From contig NZ_ML219769.1 of assembly GCF_004765785.1 (NCBI RefSeq), forward strand, positions 62,001-126,000: a stretch of DNA of 64,000 bases. The letters run 5' to 3'. The DNA is from Halorussus ruber. GTDB lineage: Archaea; Halobacteriota; Halobacteria; Halobacteriales; Haladaptataceae. The notes below the pieces were generated by a model. It did not search any database. It saw only the letters and a list, made by a program, of their open reading frames with translations, and was not told the origin of the DNA. Shown here piece after piece: positions 51,001 through 59,342 of this stretch. Position numbers and translations under genes: made by a program. Each line of letters opens with the position of its first letter. Positions within the stretch are counted from its first letter, which is position 1.

Positions 51001-51133
51001 GACCAACGCCGCCAACGAGAGCGACCGCCCCGACGAGGCTTCAAACCCACAAGGGTTCTGCTGAAACCCCGGTATTCTCACCCGTGCCGGTCGTCGTTTC
51101 CCAGCTTCAAACCCACAAGGGTTCTGCTGAAAC
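48013..51133 (-). CRISPR. CRISPR array, 47 full repeats plus one degenerate, 47 spacers, no cas genes nearby
   Basis: The 30-bp repeat reads on the minus strand GTTTCAGCAGAACCC then TTGTGGGTTTGAAGC, close to the Haloferax type I-B repeat. Full repeats begin at 48076 and end at 51133. The one at 48076-48105 has one change (TCCTG), and the one at 48013-48042 keeps only its last half, marking the trailer. Spacers are 33-39 nt. By analogy with known crRNA 5' tags (TTTGAAGC) transcription is on the minus strand, leader at the high-coordinate end. Spacers 48832-48864 and 48958-48990 are identical. No Cas gene occurs in this window. Confidence 0.98.
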
Positions 51134-51330
51134 CATGCCGGATTTCCCGGCCTATCCGCCTCTCGTGGCCGAACCCATACAAGTGTTTTCGTCGACCGCC
51201 AATACCCCGCTGAACCCCAGGGGGTCGACGAAAATCTGACTCCGCGAACCAAACCGAGACCCAGCCGAGGTCCTCTCCGACCGAGGACCCCCGTTTAAGG
51301 CGCTTCCCGAAGAAGAACAACGGGGTTCAC
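51134..51330 (-). promoter_or_regulatory. candidate CRISPR leader and pps promoter region
   Basis: This is the region next to the leader-side repeat. It has the inverted repeat TTTTCGTCGACC (51182-51193) and GGTCGACGAAAA (51224-51235), possibly a leader motif. Alternatively, GAACCCATACAAGTG and the part near 51210-51235 can be seen as very decayed repeats. The right part (51290-51330) also carries the promoter of the PEP synthase gene. Confidence 0.45.
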
Positions 51331-53742
51331 ATGGGGGACGACCAATTCGTACTGTCACTCGAGGAGCTACGGTCGGACGACATCGACCGGGTGGGTGGAA
51401 AGAGCGCGAATCTCGGCGAACTCGCCAGTACCGACGTGCCGACTCTGCCGGGGTTCACCACGACCGCGGCGGCCTACGACCGCTACGTCTCGGCGGCGGG
51501 CCTCGGCGAGTCGATAGACGAGCTACTGGGCGACCTCGACCTCGACGACGTGGAGGCGCTACAGGACCGAGGAGCCAAACTCCGGCGACTGTTCGAGTCG
51601 GCGGAGATGCCCGCGGACCTCCGAGAGGAGGTCCTCGCGGGCTATCGCCGACTCGCCGACGAGGTCGGGACCGACGAGCCGAAGGTCGCGGTCCGAAGCT
51701 CCGCGACGGCCGAGGACCTCCCGACCGCCTCGTTCGCGGGTCAGCAGGAGACTTTCCTCGACGTCTCGGGCGAGGAGGACCTCATCGAGGCGGTCAAGGG
51801 GTGTTACGCCTCGCTGTTCACCGACCGCGCGATAACCTACCGGGCCGACCGGGAGTTCGACCACCGCGAGGTCAAACTCGCCTGCCCGGTGCAGGTGATG
51901 GGCCGGGCCGACCGCGGGTGTTCTGGCGTGGCGTTCACCATCGACCCCGACACGGGATTCGAGAACGCGGTCGTCATCGAGGCCGCGTACGGCCTCGGGG
52001 AACTCCTCGTGCAGGGTCGGGTCAACCCCGACCGCTACGTCGCGTTCAAGCCCACCGAGGGAATCATCGAGAAGCGCCTCGGCGAGAAGGCCTCGCGGAT
52101 GGTGTGGCGCGAGGACCGCAACGTGGTTGAGGAGGTCCCCCAATCAGAGCGCGAGCAGTACGCGCTGGCCGACGAGCAAATCCGCGCGCTCACGCGCCAC
52201 GCCAAGACCATCGAGGACCACTTCGGGCGACCGATGGACATCGAGTGGCTCTACGACGGCGAGCGCGACCAACTCTACGTCGTGCAGGCCCGCCCCGAGA
52301 CGGTCCACGGGAGCGCGGAGGACCACGCGATTCGCCAGTACCACCTGACCGAGGAGGGCGAGACTCTCCTCGAAGGCGTCGCAATCGGCAACGCCATCGG
52401 CTCCGGCCCGGTGCGAATCATGCGCGACCTCACGGAGATGCGGCGCTTCGAGGCGGGCGACGTGCTGGTCACCGACACGACTGACCCCGACTGGGAGCCG
52501 ATTATGCGCAAGGCCTCGGCCATCGTCACCGAACACGGCGGGAAGACCTCCCACGCCGCCATCGTCTCGCGCGAACTCGGGATTCCGGCCGTCGTCGGGG
52601 CCGAACACGCGACCAAGGTTCTGCGCGACGGCACGCCCGTCACCGTCGATTGCACCGAGGTCACCGGCCGGGTCTACGAGGGCGAACTCGACTACGAGGT
52701 CCGCGAGAATCGCTTGGAGGAGATACCCGACACCGAGACCGACGTGATGTTGATTCTCGGCGAACCCTCCCGCGCGTTCTCGCTCGCCCAGCTTCCGGTG
52801 GACGGCGTCGGTCTCGCGCGCGAAGAATTTATAATAACGTCGGCAATCGGCGACCACCCCCTCTACGCCATCGAGCAGGGCGAGCGCGAGCGCGAGCGAT
52901 TCGTCGAGGGCCTCCGGACCGGCATCGCCAAAATCGCGGCCGCCTTTCACCCCGAGGACGTAGTGGTCCGACTCAGCGACTTCAAGACCGACGAGTACCG
53001 CAACCTCAGGGGCGGAAATCGGTACGAACCCGAGGAGGCCAACCCGATGCTCGGGTGGCGCGGCGCGTCGCGCTACTACGACCCCGAGTTCCGCGAGGCC
53101 TTCTCGCTGGAGTGCGAGGCCCTGCGCCGAGTCCGCGAGGACGCGGGTCTGGACAACCTCGTCGTGCTGGTTCCGTTCTGTCGCACCCCCGACGAGGGGC
53201 GGAAAGTGCTTGACCTAATGGACGAGTTCGGCCTCGATACCGACGAAATCGACGCGTACGTGATGGCCGAACTCCCCTCGAACGTGATTCGGGCCGACGA
53301 GTTCGCCGAGGTGTTCGACGGGTTCTCGGTCGGGTCGAACGACCTCACGCAACTCGTTCTGGGCATCGACCGCAACTCCGCGAAACTGGCCTCGCTGTTC
53401 CGCGAGGACGACGAGGCGGTCACGCGCTCGATTCGCTCGCTGGTCGAGACGGCCCACGACGCCGACCGCCGGGTGGGCATCTGCGGCGACGCGCCCTCGA
53501 CCGTGCCGGGGTACGTCGAGTTCCTGCTGGACGCCGGTATCGACTCGATTTCGGTGACGCCCGACGTGGCGCTCGAAACGATAGTCCGGGTCGCGGAGTT
53601 GGAGGAGGGGACGGACGAGGGCGGGACGGACGAGGGCGGGACGAACGAGAGCGGGACGAACGAGGGCGGGACGGACGGAAGCGGAACGAACGGGAACGGA
53701 ACGGACGAGGGCGGGACGGACGAGAGCGATGCGAGCGACTGA
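51331..53742 (+). CDS. ppsA: phosphoenolpyruvate synthase with repetitive acidic tail
   Basis: This 803-aa enzyme converts pyruvate, ATP and water to PEP, AMP and phosphate in gluconeogenesis. The N-terminal ATP-binding domain has GGKSANLGEL (19-28) and VRSSATAEDLPTASFAGQQET. The central phosphohistidine domain has EHGGKTSHAAIVSRELGIP, with H408 as swivelling histidine. The C-terminal PEP/pyruvate barrel includes FSVGSNDLTQLVLGIDR and the catalytic C718 (GICGDAP). Beyond about residue 758 a low-complexity tail repeats GT(D/N)EG eight times. It stands alone, starting about 200 bp after the CRISPR array. Confidence 0.96.
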   Translation: MGDDQFVLSLEELRSDDIDRVGGKSANLGELASTDVPTLPGFTTTAAAYDRYVSAAGLGESIDELLGDLDLDDVEALQDRGAKLRRLFESAEMPADLREEVLAGYRRLADEVGTDEPKVAVRSSATAEDLPTASFAGQQETFLDVSGEEDLIEAVKGCYASLFTDRAITYRADREFDHREVKLACPVQVMGRADRGCSGVAFTIDPDTGFENAVVIEAAYGLGELLVQGRVNPDRYVAFKPTEGIIEKRLGEKASRMVWREDRNVVEEVPQSEREQYALADEQIRALTRHAKTIEDHFGRPMDIEWLYDGERDQLYVVQARPETVHGSAEDHAIRQYHLTEEGETLLEGVAIGNAIGSGPVRIMRDLTEMRRFEAGDVLVTDTTDPDWEPIMRKASAIVTEHGGKTSHAAIVSRELGIPAVVGAEHATKVLRDGTPVTVDCTEVTGRVYEGELDYEVRENRLEEIPDTETDVMLILGEPSRAFSLAQLPVDGVGLAREEFIITSAIGDHPLYAIEQGERERERFVEGLRTGIAKIAAAFHPEDVVVRLSDFKTDEYRNLRGGNRYEPEEANPMLGWRGASRYYDPEFREAFSLECEALRRVREDAGLDNLVVLVPFCRTPDEGRKVLDLMDEFGLDTDEIDAYVMAELPSNVIRADEFAEVFDGFSVGSNDLTQLVLGIDRNSAKLASLFREDDEAVTRSIRSLVETAHDADRRVGICGDAPSTVPGYVEFLLDAGIDSISVTPDVALETIVRVAELEEGTDEGGTDEGGTNESGTNEGGTDGSGTNGNGTDEGGTDESDASD
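53608..53727 (+). repeat. eight tandem 15-bp units in the ppsA 3' end
   Basis: The unit GGGACGGACGAGGGC and variants are joined head to tail and coded as GTDEG, GTNES, GTNGN and so on. They are in frame and add an acidic, glycine-rich disordered tail after the barrel. The 15-bp length keeps reading frame, so copy number may vary among strains. Confidence 0.9.
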
Positions 53743-53747
53743 AAAGC

Positions 53748-54776
53748 TCACCTCTCTGCGCCCGCCTCCGAGAGCAACTCCTGCACGTCCACCGCCCGAC
53801 CCTCGTCGTTAGCGAGGTACGCCGCCTCGGTCAGCGCCGTGACTTGGACGCCCTCGCTCGCCGGGACCATCGGCTCCGCGCGCCCGGCAATCGCGTCCGC
53901 GAAGTTCCGGACCTTTCGGCGAGTCACCGCGTCGAAGTTCGACAGCAGTCCGTTCTCGATGGGGTATCTGGTCGCGCCCTTGTGTTCGACGTAGAGGTCG
54001 TCGCCCGTGTAGACCAGACTCCCGCGCGTGCCCCAGACGACGTAACCCTCACGGGGGTCCATCGCCACGCCGTCGCCCGTCACCGCCACGCTCGCAGTTA
54101 CTGGCCCCTCCTCGCGCTCGAATCGAACCGTGAGCGCCGCGCTCACGTCGATGCCCGGCGTGGCGTACTCGACAGAGGCGGTCACGCTCCGAGGAGTGCC
54201 GAGCATCCAGACCAGCGCGTCCACGAGGTGCGACCCGGTGTCGTAGAGTTGCCCGCCGCCGGAGATTTCGGGGTCTACCCGCCACGTGCCCCGATGGGGC
54301 GTAATCCAGTCCTGCCCGATGTAGCCGACCACGGTGTGAACGTCGCCGATGCGCCCGCTGTCGATGATGCTCTTCATCGCCCGAAACGCCGGGTGGTAGT
54401 GTCGCTGGTAACCGATTTGGAGGAGGCGATTGCGCTCGCGGGCGGTCGCTTCGAGCGCGACCGCGTCCGCGACGTCCACGACCATCGGTTTCTCCAGCAG
54501 GACGTGCGCGCCCGCTTCGAGGCAGGCGGTCGCCTGTTCGTAGTGGTAGGCGTGGGGCGTTGCGATGAGAACGCCGTCGAGTTGCCCGGCGTGAGCCTCC
54601 AAGAAGTCGAGATAGTCCCCGTAGGCGGGCGCGTCGAACTCGGCTTCGAAGACCTCGCGGGCACCCGGCGAGACGTCCGCCGCGGCGACGATTTCGACGT
54701 TCCCCAGCTCGGTGAGGAAGTTCAGTTCCAAGTGGCCGATTCCCCCGACCCCGATCGCACCGATTCCCACGGCCAT
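53748..54776 (-). CDS. Gfo/Idh/MocA family oxidoreductase
   Basis: This 342-aa NAD(P)-dependent dehydrogenase has Rossmann start GIGAIGVGGIGHLE (4-17) and ATPHAYHYEQATACLEAGAHVLLEKPMVVD with the EKP motif near 95. In the C-terminal domain it has DWITPHRGTWRVDPEISGGGQLYDTGSHLVDALVWMLG, with GGGxxxDxxxH near 190. It acts on a sugar or polyol; the substrate is unknown. It converges with ppsA, leaving 5 bp between the stops. Confidence 0.93.
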   Translation of the reverse strand: MAVGIGAIGVGGIGHLELNFLTELGNVEIVAAADVSPGAREVFEAEFDAPAYGDYLDFLEAHAGQLDGVLIATPHAYHYEQATACLEAGAHVLLEKPMVVDVADAVALEATARERNRLLQIGYQRHYHPAFRAMKSIIDSGRIGDVHTVVGYIGQDWITPHRGTWRVDPEISGGGQLYDTGSHLVDALVWMLGTPRSVTASVEYATPGIDVSAALTVRFEREEGPVTASVAVTGDGVAMDPREGYVVWGTRGSLVYTGDDLYVEHKGATRYPIENGLLSNFDAVTRRKVRNFADAIAGRAEPMVPASEGVQVTALTEAAYLANDEGRAVDVQELLSEAGAER

Positions 54777-54979
54777 ACGCCCGCGACGGTGTCAACGAGT
54801 AAAAGTGTGGGGTGTCGTAGCGCACGGTCCGCACCTCGATTTCGCGCCGCCTCGGGACCTAACGCGGCGGAAAGAAATAGAAACAATCCCAAAAGAAATA
54901 TATATTTATACTAAAACCTACCAGAATTAGTGGGAAACGCTCAATTCGTCTCGGCTCGTATCCGATTGACTGATTCCCC

Positions 54980-56188
54980 ATGGACATCCGAGACATCGTC
55001 TCGACCGAGTTCGAGACCGTCGACTCCGACACCCCGGTTTCGGAACTCCTCGGCGCGTTCGAGGAGCCGTTACGGGCCGTCGTCGTCACTAACGACGGCG
55101 AGTACCGCGGACTGGTTACCCGCCGACAGCTGAGTTCCGGTCGTCACCCGCCCGACGAGAAGGCCCGCAACTTGGTCTGGCACGTCGCCAAGGTCACTCC
55201 CTCGACCAACGTCCGGGAGGTCGCCCGCCTGATGGTCGGCGGGAACGTCCAACTCCTGCCGGTGTTCGAGAACGGCGACCTCAGGGGCGTCGTGACCGCC
55301 GATGCGGTCTTGGAAGCGGTCGCGCCCTTCCTGAACGTGCTGGCGGTCGAGGACGTCTACACCCGCGACCTCGTCACCGCCCACCCGGAGACCACGCTCG
55401 GGGAGGTGCTTCACCTCCTCCGCGAACACAAGATCACCCACCTCCCGGTGGTCGAGGAGGACGAAGCGGTCGGCGTCGCCAGCCTCTTCGACGTGGTGAA
55501 CTTCTCGGGGCGCGAGATTCGCAAAGAGCAGGGCGGGTCGCCGCCCCGGTTCGATTCGGTCGGCGGCCGCTCTCACGGCGGGTTCGGCGAGCGCCGCGGC
55601 GACCTCGACCGGATGTTAGACCTGCCGGTCCGGAACGTGATGTCCGAGCCGGTTCTCACCACGTCGCCCGACGCGGGACTCGACGAGGCGGTCGAGACGA
55701 TGCTGGCCGAGGGCGTCTCCTCGCTGGTGGTCACGACCGGCGGGGAATCGGTCGGCATCGTGACAAAGACCGACGCGCTCGACGTGCTGACGGTGACCGA
55801 CGAGGACCACCTCGACGTTCGAATCATCGGCATCGACCTGATGGACGACATCACCCGCGAGGAGGTCTCCGGGATGATAGAGCGAATCGCGGACAAGTAC
55901 CGGCAGCTGTCCGTCCTCGAAGCCGACGTCTACCTCCACGAACACAAAGAGACCTTCCGGGGGACGCCGCTCATCTTGGCGCGAATCCGGCTGTTCACCG
56001 ACAAGGGCCACTTCGTCGGCACAGGCGAGGGCTACGGGGCCGCTCACGCGCTCCGACTGGCGAGCAACGTCCTCGAACGGCAGGTGCTAGAGGGCAAGGA
56101 GTACGCCCGAAGTAAGAAGCACCCCTCGGCCGAGGAGAAAGAAAAACTCCTCGGCTGGTGGCTGGCCGGGAGCGCCCGACGGCGCTGA
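54980..56188 (+). CDS. four-CBS-domain protein with C-terminal extension
   Basis: This 402-aa protein has four CBS motifs in two Bateman modules (about 1-57, 63-120, 121-180 and 213-270). The C-terminal ~120 residues (MIERIADKYRQLSVLEADVYLHEHKETF..., ILARIRLFTDKGHFVGTGEGYGAAHALRLASNVLERQVLEGK) look like the S30AE/HPF-type fold. CBS pairs bind adenine nucleotides. Linkage to a ribosome-hibernation-like domain would suggest regulation by energy charge (inference). Confidence 0.87.
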   Translation: MDIRDIVSTEFETVDSDTPVSELLGAFEEPLRAVVVTNDGEYRGLVTRRQLSSGRHPPDEKARNLVWHVAKVTPSTNVREVARLMVGGNVQLLPVFENGDLRGVVTADAVLEAVAPFLNVLAVEDVYTRDLVTAHPETTLGEVLHLLREHKITHLPVVEEDEAVGVASLFDVVNFSGREIRKEQGGSPPRFDSVGGRSHGGFGERRGDLDRMLDLPVRNVMSEPVLTTSPDAGLDEAVETMLAEGVSSLVVTTGGESVGIVTKTDALDVLTVTDEDHLDVRIIGIDLMDDITREEVSGMIERIADKYRQLSVLEADVYLHEHKETFRGTPLILARIRLFTDKGHFVGTGEGYGAAHALRLASNVLERQVLEGKEYARSKKHPSAEEKEKLLGWWLAGSARRR

Positions 56189-56387
56189 GCGCTGGTGACT
56201 CCTCGCCCTCGAACTGCCGCAACCGACGTTGAGGACGCCAGCGTACCCCGAGATATGGTGGGGACGAAACCGAATCGACCCGGACGCTTGCACTTCTGTC
56301 CCGACCAACTCAGACACTTGCACTTCTACCCCAATACTACTAGCGTCTGACACAGAGTTATCACGCCGAATCCCGTCTAGGCGCGGT

Positions 56388-57155
56388 ATGCGTGAACTGC
56401 TAGCAAACAGCGTCGCAGTCGTGACCGGCGGGGCCAGCGGCATCGGACGCGCCATCGCGCGGACCTTCGCCGACCACGGCGGCGACGTGGTGGTCGCCGA
56501 CGTTCGGGAGCAACCGCGGGAGGGCGGCACGCCGACCCACGAACTCATCGCCGACGAGACCGACCGCCAGACCGCGTTCGTGGAGTGCGACGTGACCGAC
56601 ACCGACGACCTCGACGCGGCGGTCGAGATGGCCGAGGAACTCGGAAATCTCGACGTCTGGGTGAACAACGCGGGCATCTTCCGCAACGAGGAGTTCTTCG
56701 AGGTCACGCCCGACGAGTACGACCGACTGATGAACGTCAACGTCAAGGGCGCGTACTTCGGCGCGCAGTCGGCCGCCGCCGAGATGATAGCACACGGCGA
56801 GGGGAGCATCGTCAACGTCTCCAGCGTCGCCGGTCTGGTCGGTAACGGCGGGTACGTCACCTACTGCGTCTCGAAGGGCGCGCTCCGCCTGCTGACCTAC
56901 GCGCTCGCCCACCGACTCGGTCCCGAGGGGATTCGTGTCAACGCCATCCACCCCGGCGGCGTCGAGACGGCGATGCTGGACGACGCCGAGATGGGCGAAC
57001 AGGGCCGCGAAGCCTTCGAGCAGTCGATTCCCTCGCGCCGACTGGGCGAACCGAACGACATCGCCGACGCCGCGCTCTTTCTGGCGAGCGACCTCTCGTC
57101 GTACGTCAACGGCGAGTCGCTGGTCGTGGACGGCGGGTACACCTACACCCGATAA
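56388..57155 (+). CDS. short-chain dehydrogenase/reductase
   Basis: This 255-aa NAD(P)H oxidoreductase has the cofactor loop VTGGASGIGRAIA (13-25), NNAG motif WVNNAGIF near 93, the catalytic Ser in NVSSVAG, and Tyr/Lys as YCVSKG near 159 (YxxxK). It keeps the typical tail GGYTY. ATG at 56388 is chosen; the frame upstream (from 56229) contains no fold. The substrate is unknown. Confidence 0.93.
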   Translation: MRELLANSVAVVTGGASGIGRAIARTFADHGGDVVVADVREQPREGGTPTHELIADETDRQTAFVECDVTDTDDLDAAVEMAEELGNLDVWVNNAGIFRNEEFFEVTPDEYDRLMNVNVKGAYFGAQSAAAEMIAHGEGSIVNVSSVAGLVGNGGYVTYCVSKGALRLLTYALAHRLGPEGIRVNAIHPGGVETAMLDDAEMGEQGREAFEQSIPSRRLGEPNDIADAALFLASDLSSYVNGESLVVDGGYTYTR

Positions 57156-57223
57156 TTTTTCCCCCAATCTCTGCTGATTCCGTAGACTGAAGTTCCGATC
57201 CGAACAAGCCGTGACCGTAGATA

Positions 57224-58654
57224 ATGCCCTCCACGCCAGATTCGGGTCGAACCGATACCAATACCGACACCGAAAATCGACAGCCAACTTCCGAAAGCGA
57301 GGCGTCCCCGACCGAGAGCGAGGCCACTTCGACCGAGCAAGCGGAGACGACCGAATCGGCGCTCTCCCGGCGTCGGCTCCTCGCCGCCGCGGGGGGAAGC
57401 CTCCTCGTCGGCGGCACGGGGGGCTACCTCGTCGGTGCGCGACCGTTTGCACCACCCGACTGCGACGCGCTCCCGGTCGCCGTCGAGGACGACGAGTGGT
57501 CGTTCCCGAACCACGACCGGCGACACACCGCCACGGCACCCGCGAGTACCGCCCCGGAATCGCTGACCGAGGAGTGGCGCGTTAGCTGGGGCGTCTCGAA
57601 CCACGGCCCACCGGCCGTGGCGAACGACGTGGCGTTCGTCGCCGCCGTCGAAGGGAACGACCGAGAGTCGCTGTTCGCGTTCGACCTCCGGACCGGCGAG
57701 CGAGCGTGGCGGGTCCCGTTTCCGGGTGACCGCGAGGCTCGTCCCGTCGTCGCGGCGGGCGAGAGCGTCTACTACCACACGAACATCGAAGACCGGGGTC
57801 GGACGGCGCTCGCACTCGGAATGGTCGATGGACGGGAACGCTGGTCTGACTCGATAGGCGACCTCCACGGGTACGCGCCGCCGCTCGGACTCGCCGACGG
57901 CAAGGTTCTGTTAGACGACCCAACCGTCCGCGAAGACGGACAGACTGTGGTCGCGCTCGACAGCGAAACCGGCGAACAGTGTTGGCAGACACAACTCGAT
58001 GTCGATTCTCTCACCCCCTTTCCCGCCGTGAAGGGCGACACCGCCTATTACGTTTCGCGCGGTGGGGGAGAGGACGCTTCGGGGTCGCTCGTCGCGCTGA
58101 ACGCGGCGACGGGTGCGGTGACGTGGGAAACCACGATTCCAAAGATGGCTGACGGCCCGCCGGTCCTCGGTGACGACTTCGCTTACGTGACGATATTCGA
58201 CGGCCCGCTCGTGGCGGTCTCCTTGGAGTCCGGCGAGGAGGTCTGGCGTCACGAACAGGACACTCTGTTCGGTTCGGGGGACCCCGGACACCAGTACGCC
58301 CAACCCTCCTACGAACTCGGGGCGCTGACCTCGTCCGCGCTGGTGGCCCGCCTCGAAGCCTACACCACCGCCAGCGACCGCATCCGGGCGTTCGACCCGG
58401 AAACCGGCGACGTGCTCTGGACGCGCGTCGCCGGGGGAACCGACACGTGGGTCACACCGCCGACCGCGGCGGGAGAAGCGGTGTTCGTCGCCGAGAACCG
58501 CGAGCACGATTCGAACCGCCTGCTCCGCCTTGACGCCCGAACCGGGACTGTCCGCGATAGCACCGCGTTCGAGGGGTGGACTCATCACGGGCCGGTGTGT
58601 ACCGAGGCCGGTGCCCTCTTCGTTACCGGCAACGGCGTCGTATTCTATTCTTGA
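57224..58654 (+). CDS. PQQ-like beta-propeller protein, Tat-exported
   Basis: This 476-aa protein starts with a 45-residue Thr/Ser/Glu-rich stretch, then Tat signal SRRRLLAAAGGSLLVGGTGG. Beta-propeller blades follow (TGERAWRVP, DGRERWSD, TGEQCWQT, TGAVTWET, SGEEVWRHE, TGDVLWTR, TGTVRDS). The signal lies unusually far from the N-terminus. It has no lipobox cysteine right after the helix, so it may stay bound by the helix or be released. Third protein of its kind in the window. Confidence 0.88.
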   Translation: MPSTPDSGRTDTNTDTENRQPTSESEASPTESEATSTEQAETTESALSRRRLLAAAGGSLLVGGTGGYLVGARPFAPPDCDALPVAVEDDEWSFPNHDRRHTATAPASTAPESLTEEWRVSWGVSNHGPPAVANDVAFVAAVEGNDRESLFAFDLRTGERAWRVPFPGDREARPVVAAGESVYYHTNIEDRGRTALALGMVDGRERWSDSIGDLHGYAPPLGLADGKVLLDDPTVREDGQTVVALDSETGEQCWQTQLDVDSLTPFPAVKGDTAYYVSRGGGEDASGSLVALNAATGAVTWETTIPKMADGPPVLGDDFAYVTIFDGPLVAVSLESGEEVWRHEQDTLFGSGDPGHQYAQPSYELGALTSSALVARLEAYTTASDRIRAFDPETGDVLWTRVAGGTDTWVTPPTAAGEAVFVAENREHDSNRLLRLDARTGTVRDSTAFEGWTHHGPVCTEAGALFVTGNGVVFYS

Positions 58655-58752
58655 CGCCAGATCGCCACTCTCCCATCTACAGCTTTCTATCTCCCGTTCT
58701 CTTTGTCTAGTCTCCTCGACGTGTCGGGTCGGAAAAACCCGCTAATAGGTAC

Positions 58753-59226
58753 TCACTCGTCTCGTTTGCCGTACGTTTCTTCGCCCCAGCCGAAATCGGA
58801 CGCTTCGTCGTTCCGTTCGAGGTAGTCCTCTAGTGTCTCCTGTACGGCTCGACCGAGGTCCTGTAACGCAGTGTCGATCATCGAAACCGTACTCGAATCG
58901 AGCGACTCGGTCGCGTCTCGCTCCCGCCAGTCGTCCGGTATCGTCGGGGCGTCGGAGCGAAGCCGGTCTTCGGTGGGGTCCCAGAAGAAGTCGAACGCCT
59001 GAAACAAGCCGAGGTCGCTGACGGTTCGTACGTGCTCCTCGTCGAGGTCCGTGTAGTCCGCCCACTCGTCGAACCCTTCCTTCCACGCGCCCTCTTGGAG
59101 CAGGTCTTCGAGGTCCTCGCGGTAGAAGTCCTCCGACCCGAGCGTCTCGTCCTGCCACTCGAACTCGCGCGGCATCCCTCGGTTCGAGAGGTCTGGTGGT
59201 TCCGGAACCGCTACATCGAGTGCCAT
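58753..59226 (-). CDS. acidic hypothetical protein
   Basis: I do not recognise this 157-aa protein. It is highly acidic, with aromatic-rich motifs (REFEWQDETLGSEDFYREDLEDLLQEG, FQAFDFFWDPTEDRL). It looks all-alpha and cytosolic, with no signal. It lies on the minus strand between two larger genes, followed by a short gap to the beta-propeller gene. Codon use is haloarchaeal. Confidence 0.75.
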   Translation of the reverse strand: MALDVAVPEPPDLSNRGMPREFEWQDETLGSEDFYREDLEDLLQEGAWKEGFDEWADYTDLDEEHVRTVSDLGLFQAFDFFWDPTEDRLRSDAPTIPDDWRERDATESLDSSTVSMIDTALQDLGRAVQETLEDYLERNDEASDFGWGEETYGKRDE

Positions 59227-59342
59227 ACGAAACGTTACACCGGCAGAACAATAAAGTCGGGTAACGATTCGACTCCCCCATCGCCCTCATCGCCGACCTC
59301 CGAATCCGATCTCCGGTGAGTCGCCATCCCGTGGGAACTAGC

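Noticed and set aside
47924-51252. Many small frames inside the CRISPR array (GFEA, LQTHKGSAET, KPTRVLLK repeats)
   Set aside because: All are translations of the repeat; no independent coding signal.
57143-57868. 241-aa antisense frame over the third beta-propeller gene
   Set aside because: It overlaps the Tat signal of the sense gene and shows no family features.
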